In this document: in pieces, positions 7,447-14,130 of the stretch
Layout of the letters: every line of letters begins with the position of its first letter
Position numbering within the stretch: position 1 is the stretch's first letter
NCBI GenBank assembly: GCA_903922605.1
Contig: CAIXUG010000029.1
Coordinates: forward strand, 1-45,685
Direction: 5' to 3'
From: an uncultured Verrucomicrobiota bacterium
Lineage (GTDB): Bacteria > Verrucomicrobiota > Verrucomicrobiia > Limisphaerales > UBA9464
Length of the DNA: 45,685 nt
Made by a program: the position numbers and the translations under genes
The notes under the pieces: model-generated
Database searches by the model: none
The model's input: the letters and a program-made list of their open reading frames with translations, nothing else
What the model was told of the DNA's origin: nothing

Positions 7447-8736
7447 TCAGTTTTTGCCCGGAGGCGGCATGGCCACGACGGGTCCGGTGGGCACAGTGAC
7501 GGACCCCGCAGTTTCCGTGGGCTCCGCGGTGATGATGAACGCGCCGGGCGCGTTGCTCCACGCGTGGATGGGAATCACGGTCGTGCCGAGGTTGGCGACG
7601 CTGTTGCCCACGTTGTAAAAGAAGGAAACACCCGTCGAATCAGTAACGTGCTGCCAGACCACGTAGTTCGAGCTGAAGATCGGCGTGCCGCTGGAAAGGA
7701 CGAACGCCCCGATGCCGGTATCCGGATTGATGAACCCGAGCGGCTGCCCGTTGTTGAGCTGCAGCGAAGCCGTCCAGGTGGCGCTGTTGGTCGCCGCGAT
7801 GGGCGTCAGGGGCAGGTTGGAGGCGGTCGACGCGGGCGCGGTCAACGTGGACGTGGAGGCCGTGGACGGGGTCTCCGTACCGGGCGGGGATGTGGTGGTT
7901 GCCGGGGCGGTGATGGAGCTGGAAGCCGGAGTGGTCGCCGCCACCGTGGGTTCGTGGGCGGCTCCCTGCCGGTTCGTCACCGGCGCGACTCCGGCATTCG
8001 CCGGCGCGGGAAGCTGGCCGGTGGCCAGCTGGGCCAGGGTTTCGGGCAGGGACTGGAGACTGGGCGGCGGCAGTTCCGGGCTGTTCGTGCCGACGAGCTG
8101 GAAGACATGCAGGCGGGTCACACCGTCCGGCAACACCAGTTGCTGAGTGAGCACCTGGTTCAGGGCGGACACCTGCGAGGCGAGCAGGTTCACCCGCTGG
8201 CGCAGCCGGACGACCTCGGCCTGCGCCATCGCGTTGGCCGGCACGGTGGCATTCGTCAGCTCACCGGTAGCGGGAAACGGAGCCACTTCCTGGATCACGA
8301 TGTGGTTGGTCACGAACAGGATGGGAAGATCCGCCGACGGGTCGGTCCCCAGCACCACGCCAGGGTCAACTTCCGGCTTCGCTGGCGCCGCCAGCCAGAG
8401 GTGCAATAGCGCACCCAGCGCAAGGCAGGCAGCCGCTGCCAGCGTACGCAGCCCCCAGGCACGCACCCCTTTCGGGAACGCCAGCAGCGGCGCCTCAGAA
8501 TCCTTCACCTCCGCAGCGATCCGTCCCCACACCCGCATTGGGGCCGGCGGGGCCGGCTCCGCCAGCACAAGGGCATCCACATTGCCCTGCAGCTCACGGA
8601 CGAGCGCGCGCAGGGCGGGGTCCGCCGCCAGATTCCGCTCGAAGTCGCGGCGCTCCGCGGGTGGGAGCAGTTCCAGCACATAGAGGCTGGCCTGTTCCCC
8701 GGCCGGGGTGTCTTGCAGGTTGCGGGCGCTATTCAT
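7447..8736 (-). CDS. Membrane anti-sigma factor (RskA-like)
   Basis: A 429-residue protein. The N-terminal 85 residues form a soluble sigma-binding domain of the anti-sigma-K type (GEQASLYVLELLPPAERRDF), then one membrane segment (TLAAAACLALGALLHLWLAA, about 100-119). A periplasmic part follows with a coiled stretch, a long Ser/Thr/Pro/Ala linker, and a C-terminal beta domain ending in EPTETAGSVTVPTGPVVA, which matches the RskA C-terminal signature. The start at 8736 is supported by an AAGGA ribosome site and by the 8-base overlap with the sigma gene; the frame extended to 8958 is antisense-like filler. It should hold the sigma factor at the membrane and release it on proteolysis. The signal is unknown. 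The linker is unusually long for the family. Confidence 0.88.
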   Translation of the reverse strand: MNSARNLQDTPAGEQASLYVLELLPPAERRDFERNLAADPALRALVRELQGNVDALVLAEPAPPAPMRVWGRIAAEVKDSEAPLLAFPKGVRAWGLRTLAAAACLALGALLHLWLAAPAKPEVDPGVVLGTDPSADLPILFVTNHIVIQEVAPFPATGELTNATVPANAMAQAEVVRLRQRVNLLASQVSALNQVLTQQLVLPDGVTRLHVFQLVGTNSPELPPPSLQSLPETLAQLATGQLPAPANAGVAPVTNRQGAAHEPTVAATTPASSSITAPATTTSPPGTETPSTASTSTLTAPASTASNLPLTPIAATNSATWTASLQLNNGQPLGFINPDTGIGAFVLSSGTPIFSSNYVVWQHVTDSTGVSFFYNVGNSVANLGTTVIPIHAWSNAPGAFIITAEPTETAGSVTVPTGPVVAMPPPGKN

Positions 8737-9358
8737 GGCGGTCCTTGAGCAGTTGCCGCAGGGCGAGCATGCCGCGGCGGATACGGGCCTTGATGGTGCC
8801 CAGCGGCTCCCCCGTCGTGCGGGCGATCTCCTCCTGGGTGCAGCCGCGCCAGAAGGCGAGCTCGATGGCCTGTCGTTGTTCGGCGGGAAGCTTTCCAAGC
8901 GCCCGCACGATGTGCCCGGTCGTCTCGGCTCCGGCCACGCTGGTAAAACCGTCGTCACTGTCCGGCGCGACCGTGCCGGTCACCTCCCGATAGCCGTTAA
9001 ACGCCACATTCTGCCGGGAACGGCGCCGCAGCCGGTCCAGCGCCAGCCCGCGGGCGATCATCACCATCCAGGTGAAGGGGCCGGATTTGGCGGCGTCGTA
9101 GCTCCGCGCCCGTCGCCAGAGCTGCACAAAGGTGTCCTGCAAGGCCTCCTCCGCCTCGTGCGGGTCGCCGAGCATCCGCCTCAGCAGCGCAAGCAACGGG
9201 CCACCACGCCGGCGATACAGTTCCGCCAGCGCGCCGGAATGCCCTGCCGCCAGTTCCCCCAGCAACCGGGCGTCCTCGGCCAGGTCCGCCACATCCGCCG
9301 GCAGGGCCGGAGACGGGGCGGCCCCGGGAAACGGGATCGGTTGTTCGGAGGGGGACAT
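8729..9358 (-). CDS. ECF-type RNA polymerase sigma factor
   Basis: A 209-residue ECF sigma factor of the SigK type. Region 2 (about residues 42-112) includes EAEEALQDTFVQLWRRA and ends in RGLALDRLRRR. Region 4 (about 152-203) holds LPAEQRQAIELAFWRGCTQ and EIA...GTIKARIRRGMLALR, a helix-turn-helix for the -35 box. Region 3 is absent, as usual. It is co-transcribed with the anti-sigma gene through ATGAATAG, where the start of one and the stop of the other overlap. The secreted propeller protein and pseudopilin downstream are its most likely targets or co-operon members. A perfect 27-bp palindrome lies 115 bases upstream. No autoregulated promoter can be read with confidence. Confidence 0.94.
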   Translation of the reverse strand: MSPSEQPIPFPGAAPSPALPADVADLAEDARLLGELAAGHSGALAELYRRRGGPLLALLRRMLGDPHEAEEALQDTFVQLWRRARSYDAAKSGPFTWMVMIARGLALDRLRRRSRQNVAFNGYREVTGTVAPDSDDGFTSVAGAETTGHIVRALGKLPAEQRQAIELAFWRGCTQEEIARTTGEPLGTIKARIRRGMLALRQLLKDRHE

Positions 9359-9472
9359 TCAGTGGCGAAACCGCAACCTGCGGCAGACGTTTGGCCGGTT
9401 ATCCGCCAACGCCCGTGGTTTGGATGCAAATTTTTCGTGCCGTGCGTTGCCCTGCAGAAACCTTTCCAAAAA

Positions 9473-9545
9473 TTCGTAGCAGCCGACGTGAGGAGGCTCT
9501 GACTCAGAACGAAGAATGGAGCCTCCTCACGTCGGCTGCTACGAA
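9473..9545. repeat. Perfect 27-bp inverted repeat between divergent genes
   Basis: Positions 9473-9499 (TTCGTAGCAGCCGACGTGAG then GAGGCTC) are an exact reverse complement of 9519-9545, with a 19-base spacer. It lies between the sigma factor (minus) and the PH-domain pair (plus). Related, more decayed copies occur at 255-354 and 42219-42316, so it is best read as a dispersed palindromic element. In RNA it would form a very stable hairpin on either strand and could block read-through between the two divergent units. Confidence 0.9.
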
Positions 9546-9631
9546 AAGAAGGGCGGTTCGCCTGCCGTTCGTCACACATCAGACGTCACCTTTCACTTGC
9601 CCGTTCCAACCGCACTTTGTTTGCTGGCCGC

Positions 9632-10186
9632 GTGAAGCCCACTTTCGACGAAGGCGCGATCCTCGCCATCGAGCGGCCCCACCCCAAGCTCTGGACCTAC
9701 TACCTGATGGTCAGCCTGGTCATCGTGCCCGCCGCACCGATCCTGGTGCCGTTGCATTGGTTTCGCTACCATACCATGCGTTACAAGTTCACGGCGGAAG
9801 GCGTCTCCATGAGCTGGGGCATCCTCTTCCGCCGGCAGGTGCTGCTGAACTACGCCCGCATCCAGGACATCCACCTCCAGTCGAACTTCGTGGAGCGCTG
9901 GCTGGGGCTGGCGCGGCTGCTGGTGCAGACCGCCAGCGGCAGTTCCTCGGCGGAGATGACGATCGAGGGCCTGCCGGAGTTCGAAGCCGTGCGGGATTTC
10001 CTCTATTCCAAGATGCGCGGGGTGAAGGACCACCACCAAGCCGCGCCCGCCGTGCCAGCGGCCTCTACCGGAGTGGCCGACGGCGAGCTTGCCAACACCC
10101 TGCGGGAAGTCGCCGCCGAACTGCGCGGCATCCGCCTGGCCCTGGGAGAGCGAACCGATCGCAAGGAGGGCGGTGGCCATGTTTGA
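9632..10186 (+). CDS. PH-domain (bPH2, YdbS-like) membrane protein
   Basis: A 184-residue protein with two closely spaced hydrophobic stretches in LWTYYLMVSLVIVPAAPILV (about residues 18-45), then one bacterial PH domain. The domain is recognised by YKFTAEGVSMSWGILFRRQV, NYARIQDIHLQ and the RWLGLARLLVQTASG turn, which match YdbS/YdbT-type proteins. A Glu/Arg-rich helix closes the protein. GTG at 9632 (MKPTFDEGAIL) is the preferred start; TTG at 9617 is an alternative adding five residues. Neither has a clear ribosome site. The 3' end overlaps the next PH gene by 8 bases, so the two probably form a complex at the cytoplasmic membrane. Function in the family is poorly defined. Confidence 0.82.
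   Translation: MKPTFDEGAILAIERPHPKLWTYYLMVSLVIVPAAPILVPLHWFRYHTMRYKFTAEGVSMSWGILFRRQVLLNYARIQDIHLQSNFVERWLGLARLLVQTASGSSSAEMTIEGLPEFEAVRDFLYSKMRGVKDHHQAAPAVPAASTGVADGELANTLREVAAELRGIRLALGERTDRKEGGGHV
10163..10170 (+). promoter_or_regulatory. Ribosome binding site fixing the second PH-gene start
   Basis: AAGGAGGG lies 8 bases before ATG 10179, inside the last codons of the upstream PH gene. It is one of the few strong Shine-Dalgarno sites in the window and shows that 10179, not an upstream ATG in the same frame, is the start. Confidence 0.8.
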
Positions 10187-11111
10187 GGGCGTCTGCCGCT
10201 GGCTGTTGCGTGTGCTGCGCGTGCCGCCACAACCGGAACCGCCCGCCGGCGCGCCGGAATCCGTCCGCATCTTCCGGGCGGGGCGAAATTATTTCCGCCT
10301 GCGGATCACGCTCTGGGGCTTGGGACAGTTTGTGGCGTTGGTCGCCATCGTGTTCTGGTTTCTGGCTCTTCACTTTGTCCAGAACGAGCGGGACCGCGCC
10401 CTCGAACAGGCCAGGGCCACGCCCGCGCCGGTTCCGGCAGCTGTGACGCCGACGCCGGAGGAACCGGCCGTCAAACCCGCCGAGCCCGCCACCACCGCGA
10501 CCCCCTCCGCCAAGCGCAAGAAGCACCGCAACGACCTGCGCACCCCCAACGATTGGCGCTTGGCGGCCGTCGGCACGCCGGACTGGGTGTTCCACCTGCT
10601 CTGGGGCATCAAACTGGTCGGCATCGCCATCTATCTCGTGCAGTTGCCGGTCACCTATGGCATCCGGAAGCTCGATTACGAGCAGCGCTGGTACATCGTC
10701 ACCGACCGGAGCCTGCGCCTGCGCAGCGGCGTCTGGAGCTTGCGAGAGATGACCATGAGTTTTGCCAATCTCCAGCAGATCACCGTCGCGCAGGGGCCGC
10801 TCCAGCGACTGCTGGGGCTGGCCGATGTGAAGGTACAGTCGGCCGGCGGCGGCACCGGACATGGCCATTACCAGCACGGCCGAGAATCCCTGCACACGGG
10901 TCATTTTCAGGACGTGGAACACGCGGAGGAAATCCGCGATCTCATCACGGAACGGTTGCGGAAGTTCCGCGAAACCGGCCTCGGTGACCCGGACGAGAAG
11001 CATCATCACGTCACCCCGCCACCGGTTCCCATCACAGGAGATTTCGCGACCCTCACCGCGGCGAAGGAACTGCTCACGGAGGCCAAGGCGCTGCGGGAGG
11101 CGCTGGGCTAA
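10179..11111 (+). CDS. PH-domain membrane protein, second of pair
   Basis: A 310-residue protein. The order is a short cytoplasmic N-terminus, a membrane segment (FVALVAIVFWFLALHFV, about 46-62), a Pro/Ala/Thr-rich linker with a basic patch KRKKHR, a second membrane segment (FHLLWGIKLVGIAIYLVQLP), and a bPH2 domain (YEQRWYIVTDRSLRLRSGVW, FANLQQITVAQGPLQRLLGL). The sequence ends with a His-rich stretch and a helical tail rich in Lys/Glu/Ala. It overlaps the preceding PH gene. The pair resembles ydbS/ydbT of Bacillus, but here the two domains are split unevenly, one per protein. The long linker between the membrane segments would lie outside the membrane. Role unknown. Confidence 0.85.
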   Translation: MFEGVCRWLLRVLRVPPQPEPPAGAPESVRIFRAGRNYFRLRITLWGLGQFVALVAIVFWFLALHFVQNERDRALEQARATPAPVPAAVTPTPEEPAVKPAEPATTATPSAKRKKHRNDLRTPNDWRLAAVGTPDWVFHLLWGIKLVGIAIYLVQLPVTYGIRKLDYEQRWYIVTDRSLRLRSGVWSLREMTMSFANLQQITVAQGPLQRLLGLADVKVQSAGGGTGHGHYQHGRESLHTGHFQDVEHAEEIRDLITERLRKFRETGLGDPDEKHHHVTPPPVPITGDFATLTAAKELLTEAKALREALG

Positions 11112-11216
11112 GGGGCCTGATGAATGCGGGGGCCACCGCGGACGGTCCGAGTGGTTGCGCCGGCGGCTTGCTTGTTGGCCGGCAGTGGTTGAGAATCCGC
11201 TCGTACTTCACCCGTA

Positions 11217-13688
11217 ATGAATCCGCCATCGCTGTCACTTCACCGGCTGGGCCTTGCCGCCGGTCTCGTTTTCACCCTCGCCGGCCCGTTGCTGGCCGCC
11301 GACGCACCGCCCGTGCGCGGGCCGTTCTGGTCCGGCACCATCATGCTGGGAAAGGACCGGCCAGCCGCCATGAAGGGCCTCGCCATCACACTCGGTGCGG
11401 CGAAGGATCACTACGTAGTGTATGACCTCGACACGCTGCGCCTGGCGGTAGGGTGGTCGGGCGACTTCCTGAACTTTGGCAATACGCTCACCAAGATCGA
11501 GTGGCCGCCGCCGCCAAGCGTGAAAGGCACCAATATCGCGGTCGAGACGGCCATGGGACCAGGCTGGGCCAGCCCGGACGGACAATTCGCCGATCCGCGC
11601 GTGCGCCAGCAGGGTCCGCTGCCGAAGGATTGGGCGCACTACGAGGGCCTGTACGTCAACGGCGACCAGGTGGTGCTGAAATATACGGTGGGAGGCACCG
11701 AAGTATTGGAGTCGCCCGGTGTCGAATCGTTCGCTGGCGGCGTGATTTTCACGCGAACGCTGAACATCGCTCCACACACCCGCGCACTGGAAATCGCCCT
11801 GACCGGCTTTGATCCGCAAAGCCGCGGCACGGCGTTCCATCCTCTCGGCAAAAATGGTCAGGACGGCGCGCTATTTACAGAAGAAACGGACGGACCAAAC
11901 CCTCATGCCTTTGGCTATGTCGGCCAACTGGCCAGCCCGGCAGAGGTTGCGGTTGTTACCGGAAATCCGCTGCCTGACTTCCATGTTTACGGGCTGAAAT
12001 TTCCGCCTTCTTCGAAACCTGCCCGCATCAAAGTCGTCGTTGCGAAGCTCACCAATGCGGACGCCTCTGCTTTGAAGGATTATCTGGCGTCTTCACCACC
12101 GCCTGCCGATTTGCGCAAACTCACCCACGGCGGCCCGGCCCACTGGCCCGAAACGCCCATCACCCAGGGCGTGCGCGGCACCAACGACGGCCCGTATCAG
12201 GTGGATACGATCACCGAGCCGTTCCCGAACGTGTACAACACCCGCACCTTCTGGGGCGGCTTCGACTTCCTGCCCGACGGTCGCGCGGTCATCTGCGCCT
12301 TCCACGGCGACGTTTGGATCGTCTCTGGCATCGACGACAAGCTCGACAAGCTCACGTGGAAGCGCTTTGCCACCGGTCTCTTCCAGCCGCTCGGCGTGAA
12401 GGTCCAGAAGGGCGAGATTTACGTCGCCGGCCGCGACCAGATCACGCACCTGAAGGATCTCAACGGCGACGGCGAGGCGGATCTCTACGAGAACTTCAAC
12501 AACGACACCGTGGTCACACCGAACTACCACGAGTTCGTCCTCGACCTGCACACCGACTCCAAGGGCAATTTCTACTACTGCAAGGGCGCGCCCTGGGAGC
12601 CGAACGTCACTTCGCCGCACCAGGGCACGATGCTGAAGGTCTCGCCCGATGGTAAGAAGCTGGAGGTCTATGCCACCGGCCTCCGCGCGCCGAACGGCAT
12701 GACCATCGGGCCCGACGACACCATCCTCGTCGGCGACAACCAGGGCCACTGGATGCCCTCCTCGAAGCTCAACCTCGTAAAGCCCGGCGCCTTCATGGGC
12801 ATGACGCCTTCCGCCCAGCGCGAGCTGACCCTGCGCTATCCGGACGGCCACGAGATCAAGGTGAACCCCAGCGATCCGGAGGCCCGCAAGGCGAACAACC
12901 TGAAGGGCTGGGAAGGCGCGATGCCCATCCCCACGAGCTACGACGAGCCGATCGCGTGGCTGCCCATGCGCTGGGACAACTCCAGCGGTGGCCAGGTCTT
13001 CGTCACCAGCGACAAGTGGGGGCCGTGGAAGGGCGCCCCGCTGTTCCTGAGCTACGGCAAGTGCCTGCTCTACGGCGTGCTCATGGACGATGTGGACGGC
13101 ACGAAGCAGGCCAGCATGGTGCCCTTCAACCTCAAGTTCGCCAGCGGCATCATGCGCGCCCGGTTCAATGACCATGACGGCCAGCTCTACGTCGCCGGCC
13201 TCAAGGGCTGGCAGAACTCCGCCACCCGCGACGGCGGCTTCTACCGCGTGCGCTACACCGGACAGCCCGTGCGGATGCCGGTGAAGGCCCACGCCGCGAA
13301 GAACGGCATCGAGCTGAAGTTCAGCGCCGACCTCGATGCCAAGACCGCCGAGGACACCGGCAATTACGCGGTGGAGCTGTGGAATTACCGCTACACCGGC
13401 AACTACGGTTCGCCCGAGGTCTCCGTGAAGGAAGCCCACCAAGTACCGGTGAAGGAACCGGGCAAGCCGGGGCAGGGTCCCCAAAAAGACATGCACGACA
13501 AGCTGGAGGTGAAGTCCGCCAAGCTCTCGGCCGACAAGCGCACCCTGTTCCTCGAAGTGGAGGGCATGCAACCCGCCGACCAGTTCAGCGTGAAGTATTC
13601 CGTGAACGCCGCGGATGGCGCGGAACTGCACTCCGAAGTCATCGGCACCATCCACAAGCTGGGTGCGGAGATGACCGCGCTGCGGTAA
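11217..13688 (+). CDS. Secreted DUF6797-like protein with six-bladed propeller
   Basis: An 823-residue exported protein with a signal peptide ending near residue 28 (GLVFTLAGPLLAADA). The N-terminal third (about 30-330) resembles the DUF6797 domain known from planctomycetes and verrucomicrobia. A glucose/sorbosone-dehydrogenase-like propeller follows (about 370-690): FLPDGRAVICAFHGDVWIVS, LKDLNGDGEADLYENF, GLRAPNGMTIGPDDTILVGD and DGGFYRVRYTG. The LNGDGEADLY loop looks like a calcium site. A C-terminal beta domain (about 700-823) has no anchor signal. Relatives often accompany c-type cytochromes, but no CXXCH haem motif is present here. It may bind or oxidise sugars or polysaccharides in the periplasm, which is inference. 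The gene stands alone and ends at a strong terminator. Confidence 0.85.
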   Translation: MNPPSLSLHRLGLAAGLVFTLAGPLLAADAPPVRGPFWSGTIMLGKDRPAAMKGLAITLGAAKDHYVVYDLDTLRLAVGWSGDFLNFGNTLTKIEWPPPPSVKGTNIAVETAMGPGWASPDGQFADPRVRQQGPLPKDWAHYEGLYVNGDQVVLKYTVGGTEVLESPGVESFAGGVIFTRTLNIAPHTRALEIALTGFDPQSRGTAFHPLGKNGQDGALFTEETDGPNPHAFGYVGQLASPAEVAVVTGNPLPDFHVYGLKFPPSSKPARIKVVVAKLTNADASALKDYLASSPPPADLRKLTHGGPAHWPETPITQGVRGTNDGPYQVDTITEPFPNVYNTRTFWGGFDFLPDGRAVICAFHGDVWIVSGIDDKLDKLTWKRFATGLFQPLGVKVQKGEIYVAGRDQITHLKDLNGDGEADLYENFNNDTVVTPNYHEFVLDLHTDSKGNFYYCKGAPWEPNVTSPHQGTMLKVSPDGKKLEVYATGLRAPNGMTIGPDDTILVGDNQGHWMPSSKLNLVKPGAFMGMTPSAQRELTLRYPDGHEIKVNPSDPEARKANNLKGWEGAMPIPTSYDEPIAWLPMRWDNSSGGQVFVTSDKWGPWKGAPLFLSYGKCLLYGVLMDDVDGTKQASMVPFNLKFASGIMRARFNDHDGQLYVAGLKGWQNSATRDGGFYRVRYTGQPVRMPVKAHAAKNGIELKFSADLDAKTAEDTGNYAVELWNYRYTGNYGSPEVSVKEAHQVPVKEPGKPGQGPQKDMHDKLEVKSAKLSADKRTLFLEVEGMQPADQFSVKYSVNAADGAELHSEVIGTIHKLGAEMTALR

Positions 13689-13716
13689 GGCACGTCGGTT
13701 AAGTTTTGATCACGAA

Positions 13717-13745
13717 AGCCGCGACCGCGAGGTCGCGGCTTTTTC
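13717..13745 (+). terminator. Intrinsic terminator
   Basis: A perfect 10-bp stem, AGCCGCGACC (13717-13726) with GGTCGCGGCT (13731-13740), is closed by a GCGA (GNRA-type) tetraloop and followed by TTTTT. It lies 29 bases after the stop of the DUF6797-like gene and should end that transcript. Confidence 0.93.
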
Positions 13746-13762
13746 GTAGAGTCATTCCATTA

Positions 13763-13906
13763 ACACCCGGCTTCAGACGGGTGTGGGAGCGAGTCTCGGC
13801 CCCAACGGTTTCAACCGTTTCCCACATCGCTGATTGCGCTAGCCTAAGTAAGCCGTTGAAACGGCTGAGCGGGGACGCTGGTCGGACGCCGGGCTAAAGC
13901 CCGGCG
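13763..13906. repeat. Cluster of short palindromes (REP-like)
   Basis: Four small palindromes follow each other: ACACCCG/CGGGTGT (13763-13782), AACGGTT/AACCGTT (13804-13819), AGCCGTT-GA-AACGGCT (13851-13866) and the 20-base CGCCGGGCTAAAGCCCGGCG (13887-13906). The second and third share the same core on opposite strands. No coding frame is convincing here. The pattern fits a composite REP element in the gap between the terminator and dnaE. Confidence 0.75.
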
Positions 13907-13979
13907 CCAATGAGAAGCCAAGTGCTGATGCACTCGGCAACTGGGGACAACGTAGCGCACTATCCCATAGGCGTTAACC

Positions 13980-14071
13980 CAACGTGCTGCCTCTTGCCGG
14001 CCAGGGGGACGAGGCCCGCGAGTGGAAAGCTCCCACCCGTTAGGACCGCACCGCCTGCCGGCAGCACGTTG
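13980..14071 (+). other. Structured element upstream of dnaE
   Basis: CAACGTGCTGCC (13980-13991) pairs perfectly with GGCAGCACGTTG (14060-14071), enclosing 68 bases that hold a smaller hairpin (GTGGAAAGCTCCCAC, 14022-14036). It ends 59 bases before the dnaE start. It could be a 5' leader structure, a small RNA, or another dispersed palindrome. The sequence alone does not decide, and no riboswitch class was recognised. Confidence 0.45.
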
Positions 14072-14130
14072 CTACACGCCGTGATTCCACCCTCGACAGC
14101 ACCGTCACCGGGTCGATTCTTTCGGCCGAC

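Noticed and set aside
12093-13655. Minus-strand frame of 520 codons opposite the DUF6797-like gene
   Set aside because: Val/Leu/His/Gly-rich antisense sequence; the plus strand has a signal peptide, domains and a terminator.
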